Shown: positions 17,674-26,947, numbered from the stretch's first letter. The stretch: DNA of 64,000 bases from Hyphomicrobiales bacterium (GCA_900470195.1 UEIJ01000001.1:186001-250000); one strand, 5' to 3'. Program-made: numbers and translations. The notes: generated from the letters alone by a model not told the origin.

Positions 17674-18441
17674 TCATTCTCCAATTTTCAGTTCCGCGAC
17701 GAAGTCATAGGCATCGGCGCGATAATGCGAACGGGTATATTCGACGATCCGGTCGTCTTCGAGATGCGAGACACGCTCGATCAAAAGCGCAGGTGCTCCC
17801 CGATGCACGCCAAGCAGACGAGCTATGCCGGGATCGAGTGTCACCGCTGTCAGGCGTTGCAACGCGCGCACCGGCTTGTGGCCGCGCCGTGCCAAAGCGC
17901 CATAAAGCGAGGTTTCATCGACGCGGTCCAAATCCAGAAAATGGCGTGGAACCACCGCGCGCTCAAAAGCCATCGGCACACCGTCGGCGAGACGCAATCG
18001 GTCGAGCCGCACCACAGTCGTGTCGACACCGACCCCCAGCCGAAAAGCCTCGTCCGGCGATGGTTTATCGACCTTGTTGGTGACGACGCGCGCGCCCGGC
18101 TCCTTGCCGCGTGACAGCATGTCCTCCGAAAACGAAGTCAAACGCCACAGATGCTGGCTGATGCGGGCCGGGCGTTCGGCAACGAAAGTGCCGCTGCCGC
18201 GCCGCGCTTCGACCACGCCCTGCGTCAGCAGTTCCTTATAAGCATTGCGCACAGTAATACGACCGACACCGAGCTGTTCCGCCAGATCGCGCTCCGGCGG
18301 CAAACCGACAGCGGGCGCAAGTTGCCCGTCCTCGATCAGCTCCCCAAGAATACGCGCGAGGTTCCGGTAAAGCGGTCCCGTCAGCTGCGGATCGTGCAGA
18401 CCGCGCTCTTCGATAGCCGTGATCAATGTGGTTCTATTCAT
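17674..18441 (-). CDS. GntR family regulator with UTRA domain (NagQ/NagR-like)
   Basis: A 255-residue repressor with an N-terminal winged helix (LPPERDLAEQLGVGRITVRNAYKELLTQG, about residues 47-75) and a C-terminal UTRA effector domain that in this family binds phosphorylated amino sugars. It is the first gene of the operon with the SIS deaminase, nagA and the second SIS gene. ATAGAACC boxes overlapping its start codon indicate autoregulation. The ATG at 18441 begins the conserved protein; a second ATG at 18462 is also in frame but would put two of the boxes even closer to the start. GlcNAc-6-phosphate or glucosamine-6-phosphate as inducer is inferred. Confidence 0.87.
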   Translation of the reverse strand: MNRTTLITAIEERGLHDPQLTGPLYRNLARILGELIEDGQLAPAVGLPPERDLAEQLGVGRITVRNAYKELLTQGVVEARRGSGTFVAERPARISQHLWRLTSFSEDMLSRGKEPGARVVTNKVDKPSPDEAFRLGVGVDTTVVRLDRLRLADGVPMAFERAVVPRHFLDLDRVDETSLYGALARRGHKPVRALQRLTAVTLDPGIARLLGVHRGAPALLIERVSHLEDDRIVEYTRSHYRADAYDFVAELKIGE

Positions 18442-18470
18442 ATCCGATATAATAGAACCCATATAGAACC
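18430..18470. promoter_or_regulatory. Triple ATAGAACC operator upstream of the amino-sugar operon
   Basis: ATAGAACC occurs as direct repeats at 18452-18459 and 18463-18470, exactly 11 bases apart, and inverted as GGTTCTAT at 18430-18437. The inverted pair has dyad symmetry. It overlaps the start of the GntR gene, fitting an autoregulatory operator for that protein. Confidence 0.65.
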
Positions 18471-18492
18471 AATAGCAAGTGACAATCTCATG

Positions 18493-18522
18493 AAAAAGGC
18501 CCACTCATCGGTGGGCCTTTTT
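18493..18522 (-). terminator. Rho-independent terminator of the RND efflux operon
   Basis: AAAAAGGCCCAC (18493-18504) pairs perfectly with GTGGGCCTTTTT (18511-18522). Read leftward it follows the RND stop codon by 3 bases and is followed by a T-run. It also insulates the amino-sugar promoter. Confidence 0.9.
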
Positions 18523-18525
18523 CGG

Positions 18526-21500
18526 TCAGTGCGAGTGCGGCGCGGGATGCGCGTCGGCTGGCGGCTCGTCGCCGTTGCGTTCCGGTTCCTTGACCCGGAA
18601 CCAGGCTACGTAAAGCGCGGGCAGGAACAGGAGCGTGATTGCCGTGCCCGCGATGATGCCGCCCATCATGGCGTAGGCCATCGGTCCCCAGAACACTTCA
18701 CGCGCGATGGGTATCAGGGCCAGACTTGCCGCCGCCGCCGTCAGCGCGATGGGCCGCATTCGGTGCTGGCTGGCGTTCACCACGGCATCCCAGGGATGCA
18801 CGCCCCCGAGGATATCTTCCTCGATCTGCACAATCAGGATGACCGAGTTGCGGATGAGAATGCCAACCAGCGCCAGCACGCCGAGGATAGCCACAAACCC
18901 AAGCGGCTTGCCGCTTGGCAGCAAGGCGGCCACCACGCCGATCAGACCGAGCGGCGCCACCGCAACGACAAGGAACAGCCTCTGGAAGCTCTGCAACTGG
19001 ATCATCAGGACCGTCGCCATGACGAAAAGCATCAGTGGAACGACCGCTGCAATCGGCCCCTGGCTCTTGCCGCTTTCCTCCACGGTGCCCGCCGTCTGTA
19101 TGTAATAGCCCGCCGGCAGCTTGTCGGCGAAGGTCTTGATAGCAGGCGCCAGATCCTTGACGATCGTATCCGGCATCGTCTTGTCGATGATACCGGCTGC
19201 AACCGTGATCGTCGGAATACGCGAACGGCGATAGATAACCGGCTGCTCCAGTTCATACCGGAAGTTGGCAATCGCCGCCAAGGGCACAGATGTCCCGTTA
19301 CCGGTTGCGATCTGGAGGCTCTGGAGCGTATCAATCGAGTCCCGTTCCTGCTTCTGCGCCCGTGCGATAACGTTGATCAGATAGATGGAATCGCGCACCT
19401 GCGTGATTGTGATCCCGCCAACGATGCCGTTGAGGGTCGTTGCAATATCCTTCGAGGAAATGCCGAGCTTTCTCGCCTTGTCCTGCATGACATCGACACG
19501 AATGACACGCCCCGGTTCGTTCCAGTTATAGTTGACGACCCCAAGCCGTTTATCCGCGCTCAGAATGCCGGCAAAATCCTGCGCAACGTTGCGCAATTTC
19601 TGGATATCTGGTCCTGAAATACGGTATTGCACCGGACGGCCCACCGGTGGCCCAAGCTCCAGATATTTCACATAGACGTCTGTTCCGACGTAGTCCTTGC
19701 GCAGAGCCTCGTTGAATTTTTCCTTGAGCCGGTCACGCGCTTCAAGATCCTTCGCAACGACCACCATCTGCCCGAAATAAGGATTTGCCGGCTGTACATC
19801 AAAGGAGAGGATGAAGCGGATGGCACCTTCCCCGATATAGGTACTCCAGTGATCCACATCGGGATTATCCTTGAGCATGGTTGCTTCAAACTTTTCCATC
19901 TGAGTTCTTGTATCGGTGATGGAACTGTTCTGCGGCAGCGTCCAGTCGAGCACCAGCTCCGGGCGGTCTGATTGCGGGAAGAACTGCCGCTCGATGAAGC
20001 CCATGCCGAAAACCGATATGACGAACAGTGCAATGGTCGTAAGGATGGTTATCCATTTATGCCGCATGGATGCGAGCAGAACCTGCGAGAAGATCGTGAA
20101 GAATCGGCTGTGCTTCTCTTCATGCGCCTTCATTTTCTTCGGCAGGAAGGTGACCCCCAGCAAGGGCGCAAACAGCACCGCCACGATCCACGAGACAATC
20201 AGTGAAACGGCAATCACCACGAACAAGGTGAACGTATACTCACCGGCCTGGCTGCTGTTGAGCCCGATCGGTATGAACCCGGCAATAGTTACAAGCGTAC
20301 CCGTCAACATGGGAAAGGCAGTGCTGGTATAGACGTAAGTTGCCGCCTTGTTGATCGGATCGCCCGCTTCCAGCCGCGCCACCATCATTTCAACCGCGAT
20401 CATTGCATCATCGACCAGAAGGCCGAGCGCGATGATCAGTGCCCCGAGAGACACACGTTGCAGTGAAATATCCATCAAGGACATTGCCAGGAAGGTGATC
20501 GCCAGCACCAGCGGGATCGACAGCGAAACGACAAAGCCCGCTCGAACGCCCAGGCTGACAAAGCTTACCGCCAGAACGATGACAACGGCCTCGAACAGCG
20601 CTTCGGTGAAACCCGAAACGGCTTCCGTGACAACCTGAGGCTGATCGGCAACTTTGAAAACATTGACGCCAACCGGAAGTTCCGTCGCCACCTGGTTCAT
20701 CATCTTGTCGAGAGCGGTACCAAATTCCAGCAGATTGCCGTTTGGCTTCATGCCGATGCCAAGACCGATGGCGTCTTGCCCGTTCACCCGGAAAATGGAT
20801 GTCGGCGGGTCGACATAGCCACGCGTGATCGTGGCGACATCGGAAAGGCGGAAGAAGCGATCATTGACACGCAAATTCACCGCGCGCAGATCGGCTTCCG
20901 ATGTGAATTGCCCGCTGACACGCACGCTGATGCGCTCAGGGCCAGCTTCCACAACTCCGGAAGGCGTGATGGCATTCTGGTCCTGCAAGGCTTGCAGGAT
21001 TGCCTGCTGGTCCAGACCGAGCGCTGCAACCTGACGTGTGGAAAATTCCAGATAGATCGCCTCATCCTGCGCGCCGATCAGCTCGACCTTGCCCGCATTC
21101 GGCAATGTCAGAATTTTCGCGCGCGTACTTTCGGCATAATCCCGCAGCTGCCGCATGGAAAGACCGTCTGACGTGAAGGCAAAGACATTGCCGTAAACAT
21201 CACCGAACTGGTCGTTGAAATAAGGCCCGAGCACACCTTGCGGCAGCGTATTCTGAATATCGTTCAGAAAGTGACGCACTTCCGTCCAGGATTTTTTAAC
21301 CTGTTCAGCGCGCGTCGTATCCTTGAGGAATACGAACACGACCGATTTGCCCGCCGTGGTTATGCTGCGGGTATAGTCGAGCGTATCCAGCTCTTCGAGC
21401 TTCTTTTCCAGCCTGTCCGTAACCTGATTCAGCGTTTCCTCAACGGACGCGCCGGGCCAGTTGGCCTGCACGACCATCGTTTTGACGGTGAATTCCGGGT

Positions 21501-21621
21501 CTTCCTCCCGGCCGAGATCGATATAGGAGATGAAGCCCGCGACAAGAAAGACGAGCATGAAGTACCAGACAAGGGACCGATGATTCAGAGCCCAGTCAGA
21601 CAGATTGAATCCTTTCTTCAC
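18526..21621 (-). CDS. RND family inner-membrane efflux transporter (HAE-type, TriC-like)
   Basis: The proton-driven pump subunit of a tripartite efflux system, 1031 residues. It has the RND layout: TM1 near residues 15-35, a large periplasmic domain, a TM2-6 block, TM7, the second periplasmic domain, and a TM8-12 block. The proton-relay motif GLLVDDAMIAVEMMVARLEAG is in TM4. PGASVEETLNQVTDRLEKKL is the usual N-terminal periplasmic motif. The C-terminus is short and histidine-rich (DAHPAPHSH). Genes for two adaptor proteins precede it with ATGA overlaps; no outer-membrane channel gene is present, so a TolC-type partner elsewhere must be used. Substrates cannot be predicted; the closest architecture known to me is the triclosan pump TriABC. 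Confidence 0.93.
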   Translation of the reverse strand: MKKGFNLSDWALNHRSLVWYFMLVFLVAGFISYIDLGREEDPEFTVKTMVVQANWPGASVEETLNQVTDRLEKKLEELDTLDYTRSITTAGKSVVFVFLKDTTRAEQVKKSWTEVRHFLNDIQNTLPQGVLGPYFNDQFGDVYGNVFAFTSDGLSMRQLRDYAESTRAKILTLPNAGKVELIGAQDEAIYLEFSTRQVAALGLDQQAILQALQDQNAITPSGVVEAGPERISVRVSGQFTSEADLRAVNLRVNDRFFRLSDVATITRGYVDPPTSIFRVNGQDAIGLGIGMKPNGNLLEFGTALDKMMNQVATELPVGVNVFKVADQPQVVTEAVSGFTEALFEAVVIVLAVSFVSLGVRAGFVVSLSIPLVLAITFLAMSLMDISLQRVSLGALIIALGLLVDDAMIAVEMMVARLEAGDPINKAATYVYTSTAFPMLTGTLVTIAGFIPIGLNSSQAGEYTFTLFVVIAVSLIVSWIVAVLFAPLLGVTFLPKKMKAHEEKHSRFFTIFSQVLLASMRHKWITILTTIALFVISVFGMGFIERQFFPQSDRPELVLDWTLPQNSSITDTRTQMEKFEATMLKDNPDVDHWSTYIGEGAIRFILSFDVQPANPYFGQMVVVAKDLEARDRLKEKFNEALRKDYVGTDVYVKYLELGPPVGRPVQYRISGPDIQKLRNVAQDFAGILSADKRLGVVNYNWNEPGRVIRVDVMQDKARKLGISSKDIATTLNGIVGGITITQVRDSIYLINVIARAQKQERDSIDTLQSLQIATGNGTSVPLAAIANFRYELEQPVIYRRSRIPTITVAAGIIDKTMPDTIVKDLAPAIKTFADKLPAGYYIQTAGTVEESGKSQGPIAAVVPLMLFVMATVLMIQLQSFQRLFLVVAVAPLGLIGVVAALLPSGKPLGFVAILGVLALVGILIRNSVILIVQIEEDILGGVHPWDAVVNASQHRMRPIALTAAAASLALIPIAREVFWGPMAYAMMGGIIAGTAITLLFLPALYVAWFRVKEPERNGDEPPADAHPAPHSH

Positions 21622-22727
21622 AGGCCCGTTCCTTTCACGTCCAGGCGGACTTTCTGTCCTTCCTTCAACTCATTCGCACCGGCAATCGCAACGTAACTGC
21701 CGACATCGACACCCCCGGCGACAAAGCTGCCGCCGCGCCGTTCGATAATCTGCACGTCATGAAGGGAAACCGTCTGTTTGTTCGGATCTATGACCCAGAT
21801 GCCGGTCTTGCCGTTTTCTTCATGCAAGGACTGGATCGGCATCGTCACAAGGTTCTGTTCGGGTGCGGCCATCGCTGCCCGGATCGTTGCGCCGAGGCGA
21901 AAGCCGTCGGGCGGATTGTCGAGCGCAATGCGCACGCGCCGCGTGCGCGTTTGCGCGTCCGCCTGCGGCGCAACCTCACGCACGGTTCCCTGCCCCGTGA
22001 CAGTGGGGTCGGCCTGAAGCTGGACGTTGAAAGGCGTGTTCCGCTCAAAATACTGCGTCATGCTGTCGGGAATATCGAGCACCGCTTCCCGAACATCCGG
22101 ACGCGCGACCGTCACCACCGTTTGTCCCGCTGCAACGACCTGCCCCACTTCGGCGCTCGTTGCGGAAATGACGCCGTCGTAATCCGGGCGCAACACGGCA
22201 TAGCTGCGCTGATCCTGCGCCTTTTTCAGTCCCGCCCGGGCCTTTTCAAGCCCCGCCTGAGCGCTGTCCCGCGCCTGTCTTGCCGCATCATAATCGGCCT
22301 GAGACACATTATTGCCTTTCAGCAGGATACGCTGGCGCTCTTCGCTTGCCGAGGCATTGGCAAACTGTGCTTCCGCGCTTGCCAGATCGGCGCGCGCGGA
22401 CTGGACGGCAAGATCGAGATTGGAAGGATCAAGCATGGCTACCATCTCGTCCTTCTTTACGAGATCGCCCACCTGAACAGGCCGATTGATAATTCGCCCC
22501 AGCACACGGAAGGCGAGATCGGTCGAATAACGAGGCTCGATCGTGCCGGCAAAACCGGTTTGTGTCACAGGTTTGGGTTCGACCACCATGTAAAGGACCG
22601 GACGCGCGACGTCCGTGTCTGCTTGCTTGTCTTCTTCCTTGCCACAGGCGCTGAGCAGAACCGCTGCGCCGAGCAGGAGGACATAACCCGTCGAGCGGAT
22701 CGTGGGGAACTGGATTGCCGTCTTCAT
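21618..22727 (-). CDS. RND efflux periplasmic adaptor lipoprotein (second adaptor)
   Basis: A 369-residue membrane-fusion protein. The N-terminus has a lipoprotein signal with lipobox LLSAC (cysteine near residue 28), so it is probably anchored in the inner membrane facing the periplasm. Lipoyl/barrel-sandwich halves flank an alpha-hairpin (LASAEAQFANASASEERQRI through DSAQAGLEKARAGLKKAQDQ), followed by a beta-barrel domain. ATGA overlaps with both the preceding adaptor gene and the RND gene show tight coupling. Two different adaptors per pump is the TriAB arrangement. Confidence 0.92.
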   Translation of the reverse strand: MKTAIQFPTIRSTGYVLLLGAAVLLSACGKEEDKQADTDVARPVLYMVVEPKPVTQTGFAGTIEPRYSTDLAFRVLGRIINRPVQVGDLVKKDEMVAMLDPSNLDLAVQSARADLASAEAQFANASASEERQRILLKGNNVSQADYDAARQARDSAQAGLEKARAGLKKAQDQRSYAVLRPDYDGVISATSAEVGQVVAAGQTVVTVARPDVREAVLDIPDSMTQYFERNTPFNVQLQADPTVTGQGTVREVAPQADAQTRTRRVRIALDNPPDGFRLGATIRAAMAAPEQNLVTMPIQSLHEENGKTGIWVIDPNKQTVSLHDVQIIERRGGSFVAGGVDVGSYVAIAGANELKEGQKVRLDVKGTGL

Positions 22728-23836
22728 TGTGCAACGAGCCCTTCCTGTTCCAGCACAACCTCAGCCGGTTCGCCGGAACGCAGCATCTGCGCGCCCTTGG
22801 TGACAATCAGCTCGCCTTCCTGTAGCCCGCTCTCAACGAGCAACCGGCCTTTCTCGTAGGCGAGTACCTTGACCGGAACGAGCGTTGCCACCTTGGAATC
22901 CTTGGACAGCCTCCAGACAGCCGTGCGTCCTGCATCCGAAGTCATCGCGCTCCACGGCAGAACGACCACCTTCACGCTTTCCATATGAACCGTGCCCGTT
23001 ACCGTTGCGCCCAACGCCATCTGGGGCGGTGTTTGCGCTATTCCGACCTTGACCCGCACAGTGCCGATCTGCGCATCGACCACCGGCGAAATTTCGCGAA
23101 TTTTGCCTTCGGCACTTATCGAAGCATCGGAGAGAAGGGAGATCGTGACGCCCATTCCGATCCTGGCGTGATTGACCAGCGTTTCCTGCACGTCGAAGAC
23201 CGCATCGCGCGGCCCGTCTTCGGCAATCGAAAACGCGGTCTGCGCCGCCTGTACTACCTGACCGGCTTCCACATTGCGCGCGGTGATCACACCTGAAACA
23301 GGCGCCTGCAATTCGGTGTAGGATAGTTGGTCGCGCGCATCGTTAAGCTGACTTTCCGCGCTGGCGAGGGCGCTTTGCGTCGTCTGAAGGTTCTGGTTCG
23401 CCTGATCATAGGTGCTGCGCGTCGTGAAGCCCTGCGCGAGCAAGGCCTTCTGTCGCGCAAAGTTGGCCCGCGCCTGCACCAGCTGCGCCTGCGCGGCATC
23501 CTTGGAGGCTTGCGCAACACGCAGGTTAGCCTGCTGTTCGACGTCATCGATACTTGCGAGGGGTTGCCCTTTTTCCACATGCTGGCCGATTTCCACCAGA
23601 CGCTGCACGACCTGGCCGTTCAGGCGGAACGACACATTGACAAGCGATCGCGCAGCTATCGCGCCGGATAATGTCAGCTTCGGCTGATAATCGCTGGCGA
23701 TCGCTTTTGTCGCCGCTACCGGAACAGTATTGAGCTGATCCGCACGCGCCTGAAACGCAGCCCCGGGCACAAGCAGCCCCAGACAGACAACGACTTTACC
23801 GGCTATCCTGAAACGGGGAAAAACGGGCTGTCTCAT
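22724..23836 (-). CDS. RND efflux periplasmic adaptor protein (first adaptor)
   Basis: A 370-residue HlyD/AcrA family adaptor. A signal peptide follows MRQPVFPRFRIAG (core VVVCLGLLVPGAAF, cleavage around QARA). The coiled hairpin is evident from RVAQASKDAAQAQLVQARAN to TQSALASAESQLNDARDQ. The ATG at 23836 has AGGGG about 7 bases upstream; the open frame to 23887 adds 17 residues without family support. It is the first gene of the three-gene efflux operon. Unlike the second adaptor it has no lipobox. Confidence 0.9.
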   Translation of the reverse strand: MRQPVFPRFRIAGKVVVCLGLLVPGAAFQARADQLNTVPVAATKAIASDYQPKLTLSGAIAARSLVNVSFRLNGQVVQRLVEIGQHVEKGQPLASIDDVEQQANLRVAQASKDAAQAQLVQARANFARQKALLAQGFTTRSTYDQANQNLQTTQSALASAESQLNDARDQLSYTELQAPVSGVITARNVEAGQVVQAAQTAFSIAEDGPRDAVFDVQETLVNHARIGMGVTISLLSDASISAEGKIREISPVVDAQIGTVRVKVGIAQTPPQMALGATVTGTVHMESVKVVVLPWSAMTSDAGRTAVWRLSKDSKVATLVPVKVLAYEKGRLLVESGLQEGELIVTKGAQMLRSGEPAEVVLEQEGLVAQ

Positions 23837-24121
23837 AAGGCGCCCCTGTCCATTCCGTAAACCGTAAATGAGTGATTTTACTGCCATTTACACGATTCTC
23901 ACTGGTTCGGTTCGTATGAGGATGCAATTAAAGCCACGCAGAGGAAAGCAGCGTTGTAAAAGATATGGATTCATAGTTATCGCTGTAAAAATAGTTTCGG
24001 AAATGTTCAAACAAAACAATGGAACGGCTTTTGCCTTTCATCACAGTATTTATAAGTAGAAATATAGAGATATGCTGTCTTAAAAAATGTTCCGGGAAAG
24101 CCGGCAATTGTCGTTAGCTCG
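23837..24121. other. Intergenic region upstream of the efflux operon
   Basis: About 285 A+T-rich bases between the efflux operon promoter and the 3' end of the oxidoreductase/winged-helix pair. No regulator gene, hairpin with T-tract or RNA gene could be recognised. Confidence 0.5.
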
Positions 24122-24421
24122 CTAGCCCCTTACCTCCCGGACAAGCCTTTGCCCGGCAGCGTTCAATTCAAAGCGCGTGCGCTGTGTGCGCGGATCGCGC
24201 TGCCTGATCCGCACATAACCGTTGTCTTGACCGAGCACTGAAATTTCCCGGAGTACCAGCGCGTGCGCTACCCCGAGCAGCCGCGCAAAAGTTCGGCTGT
24301 CTGAGGCGATATCCAGCGCCAGCGCAGCCACGATCCCGGCTCCCAATCCGGTAAGATTACCGGACGCAGTCATAAGGGCGTCGACGAGCGCCATATATTC
24401 CGCCTCGCTCTCGTCCATCAT
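24122..24421 (-). CDS. Small winged-helix (MarR-like) protein coupled to YdeP-like oxidoreductase
   Basis: A 99-residue protein whose ATG overlaps the stop codon of the molybdopterin oxidoreductase gene (ATGA). The segment from about residue 38 (SDSRTFARLLGVAHALVLRE) to the end (TRFELNAAGQRLVREVRG) looks like a winged helix: a recognition-type helix, then a wing rich in arginine (YVRIRQRDPRTQRTRF). The N-terminal half is acidic and then small-residue rich. I do not recognise a named family. It may be a local regulator or a partner protein of the upstream enzyme. Confidence 0.7.
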   Translation of the reverse strand: MMDESEAEYMALVDALMTASGNLTGLGAGIVAALALDIASDSRTFARLLGVAHALVLREISVLGQDNGYVRIRQRDPRTQRTRFELNAAGQRLVREVRG

Positions 24422-26730
24422 GTGGCAGCCGATTTGAGAGGACGAAACGAAACGATCACCGATTTTGAAGTCGGCGTGAAGCTTTCATCGCCGGAGCTTG
24501 CGAGCGGTACCAGCACATTCATTTCCGGATAGTAACCGGCGATGCAGCCACGCGGGATATCGTAGGGCACGAAGCGGAAATCGCGGGCAATACGCTCCAC
24601 GCCGTCGTCGAACTCGCCAACAATATCGGCCCGGTCGCCGGCCTCGACGCCGAGATCGGCCATGTCGTCGGCATTCATGAAGACAACCTGCCGTTCGCCA
24701 TAGACGCCGCGATAGCGGTCATCCATCCCATAGATAGTCGTGTTATACTGATCGTGACTGCGGAATGTCTGCAATACATAGCGTCCGGGCGTGCCGCGTG
24801 CCTGCTGGTGCTCAACCGCTTCCGGCAAGGCCCCGGTCCAGAACGTCGCCTTGCCTTTTGCCGTGTTCCATTCCAGTTCTCGGGCGGTGTTGCGCAAGTG
24901 GAAGCCACGCGGAACCCGCACACGAACGTTGAAATCGTGGAAGTCCGGCAAAACGCGGGCAATCCGGTCGCGGATGAGATCATAATCGTCGGCAAATTCC
25001 AGCCAATTGACCGGCTGGGGCCCAAGCGTCGCCTGCGCCATGCCCGCAATGATCGCCACCTCCGAGCGCAGATGAGGCGAGGCAGGCGCATTTATGCCAC
25101 CCGAACCATGCACCATGCTCATGGAATCTTCCACCGTCACGATCTGCGCCACGCCCTTGGAGTTGAGATCGATTTCAGTGCGTCCAAGGCACGGCAGGAT
25201 GAAAGAATCCTGCCCCGGCACCAGATGCGAATGGTTGAGCTTGGTTGCAATATGAACCGTCAGGCGCTGGCCGGAAAGCGCTTTCGCGATAAGCGGGCTA
25301 TCCGGAGTGGCCCGGGCAAAATTACCGCCAAGACCGATAAAAGCTTGGGCCGATCCGTCGAGCATCGCGCCGATGGCGCCCAGGACATTGTGCCCTGGCT
25401 CGCGCGGAACGTTGAAACCGAACTCCTTTTCCAGCGCATCGAGAAATGCGACTGGAGGCCGTTCATTGATGCCGACGGTTCGGTCGCCCTGCACGTTGGA
25501 ATGGCCGCGCACCGGACAAAGCCCCGCGCCCGGCCTGCCGATATTGCCGCGCAGCAGCATGAAATTGGTGATCTCGCGGATCGTGATGACCGAGTGGCGG
25601 TGCTGGGTAATTCCCATCGCCCAGGTGCAGATGACCCGTTCCGACTGCATATAGATCTGCGCCGCGCGTTCGAGCGATGCCCGGAGCAGGCCGGACTGAT
25701 CCTCGATCTCCTCCCATGAGGTCGCGTCGACAGCCGCGCGATATGCTTCCAGTTCCGCCGTATGCGCGCTGAGAAAGGCCCTGTCGAGAATCGATGGCTT
25801 GCCTGCCGCGAGTGCGGCGTCGTCCGCCGCGAAAACCGCCTTGGCCATGCCACGGAAAGCGGCAAGGTCTCCACCAAGGCGTGGCTGGAAATAGTCGCTT
25901 GCTATGGCTTCGCTGCCGCCATGCAGCATTTCAAGCTTGTTTTGCGGATCGGCGAAACGCTCCAGTCCGCGTTCGCGGATCGGATTGAAAACGACAATGC
26001 GGGCGCCGCGTTCGGCTGCACGGCGCAAATCAGCCAGCATGCGCGGATGATTGGTGCCCGGATTCTGGCCGACGACGAAAATGGCATCCGCCATTTCGAA
26101 ATCTTCCAGCAGAACGGTTCCCTTGCCGACACCGACCGACTGCTTCAGCGCGACGCCGCTGGCTTCGTGGCACATATTGGAGCAGTCGGGGAAATTATTG
26201 GTGCCATAGGCGCGCACAAACAATTGATAGAGGAATGCAGCCTCGTTGGAAGCGCGGCCGGACGTATAGAATTCGACGCGGTTCGGACTGTCGAAGCTCT
26301 TGAGAATATCGCCGATGGTCTTGAAAGCCTCGTCCCATTCGATGGCTTCATATTGATCGGTCGAAGCATTGTAGCGCATCGGATGGGTCAGGCGTCCGGT
26401 ATTCTCCAGATCATAATCCGTCCAGCTACGAAGCTGCGAAACCGTATGTTCGCGGAAAAAAGCGGGCGTGGTGCGCCGGTCGGTAGCCTCCCAGGCAACA
26501 GCCTTCACGCCGTTTTCGCAAAATTCAAAGGACGAGCCATGTTCCGGATCACCCCAGGCGCAGCCGGGGCAATCGAACCCGTCGGGCTGGTTCGCCTTGA
26601 GAAGCGTGCGCGCACCGGAGAGAGGTGCGCCGCTTGCGAGCAATTGTTTGCCGCAGCTCTTCAATGCACCCCATCCACCCGCAGCAGCAGATCGCTTGCC
26701 GATGAAACCGGTTTTGGTGGCCTTGCTCAT
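24418..26730 (-). CDS. FdhF/YdeP family molybdopterin oxidoreductase
   Basis: A 770-residue molybdopterin enzyme related to the catalytic subunit of formate dehydrogenases but of the YdeP type. CPGC (C54, C57) with C71 replaces the canonical four-cysteine [4Fe-4S] motif seen in FdhF. C187 in CSNMCHEASGVALKQSVGVG aligns with the molybdenum-ligand position. Later blocks include VVGQNPGTNHPRMLADLRRA and RGHSNVQGDRTVG. A C-terminal molydopterin-dinucleotide-binding domain includes YNTTIYGMDDRYRGVYGERQ. E. coli YdeP is linked to acid resistance but its reaction is unknown. No other subunit gene is adjacent, only the overlapping winged-helix gene. The start has GAGGGTAACGG upstream. Confidence 0.87.
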   Translation of the reverse strand: MSKATKTGFIGKRSAAAGGWGALKSCGKQLLASGAPLSGARTLLKANQPDGFDCPGCAWGDPEHGSSFEFCENGVKAVAWEATDRRTTPAFFREHTVSQLRSWTDYDLENTGRLTHPMRYNASTDQYEAIEWDEAFKTIGDILKSFDSPNRVEFYTSGRASNEAAFLYQLFVRAYGTNNFPDCSNMCHEASGVALKQSVGVGKGTVLLEDFEMADAIFVVGQNPGTNHPRMLADLRRAAERGARIVVFNPIRERGLERFADPQNKLEMLHGGSEAIASDYFQPRLGGDLAAFRGMAKAVFAADDAALAAGKPSILDRAFLSAHTAELEAYRAAVDATSWEEIEDQSGLLRASLERAAQIYMQSERVICTWAMGITQHRHSVITIREITNFMLLRGNIGRPGAGLCPVRGHSNVQGDRTVGINERPPVAFLDALEKEFGFNVPREPGHNVLGAIGAMLDGSAQAFIGLGGNFARATPDSPLIAKALSGQRLTVHIATKLNHSHLVPGQDSFILPCLGRTEIDLNSKGVAQIVTVEDSMSMVHGSGGINAPASPHLRSEVAIIAGMAQATLGPQPVNWLEFADDYDLIRDRIARVLPDFHDFNVRVRVPRGFHLRNTARELEWNTAKGKATFWTGALPEAVEHQQARGTPGRYVLQTFRSHDQYNTTIYGMDDRYRGVYGERQVVFMNADDMADLGVEAGDRADIVGEFDDGVERIARDFRFVPYDIPRGCIAGYYPEMNVLVPLASSGDESFTPTSKSVIVSFRPLKSAAT

Positions 26731-26947
26731 CCGTTACCCTCTAACCCGATTGCGGGCTCAGTTGCAGGAACGCCTTCTCTGATCGGCAGGAAGTTGCCTT
26801 GGGCGTGTGGCATTACCATAAGAGGAAATAGCCGGTCCTTCAATTAACCGCGAGGCAATTGTTATTCGATACTTGTTCGTGCTTGATTTCAGCCGCGCGA
26901 TCCGTCATGCGATTGGTCAAGAAAAATTACCACAAGGGGTGGGATAG

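Noticed and set aside
23868-24059. Short frame (63 codons) in the A+T-rich gap
   Set aside because: No ribosome-binding site, no similarity, composition unlike coding DNA here.
24754-26847. Two long plus-strand frames opposite the YdeP-like gene
   Set aside because: No recognisable domain; the minus strand encodes a full-length molybdoenzyme.
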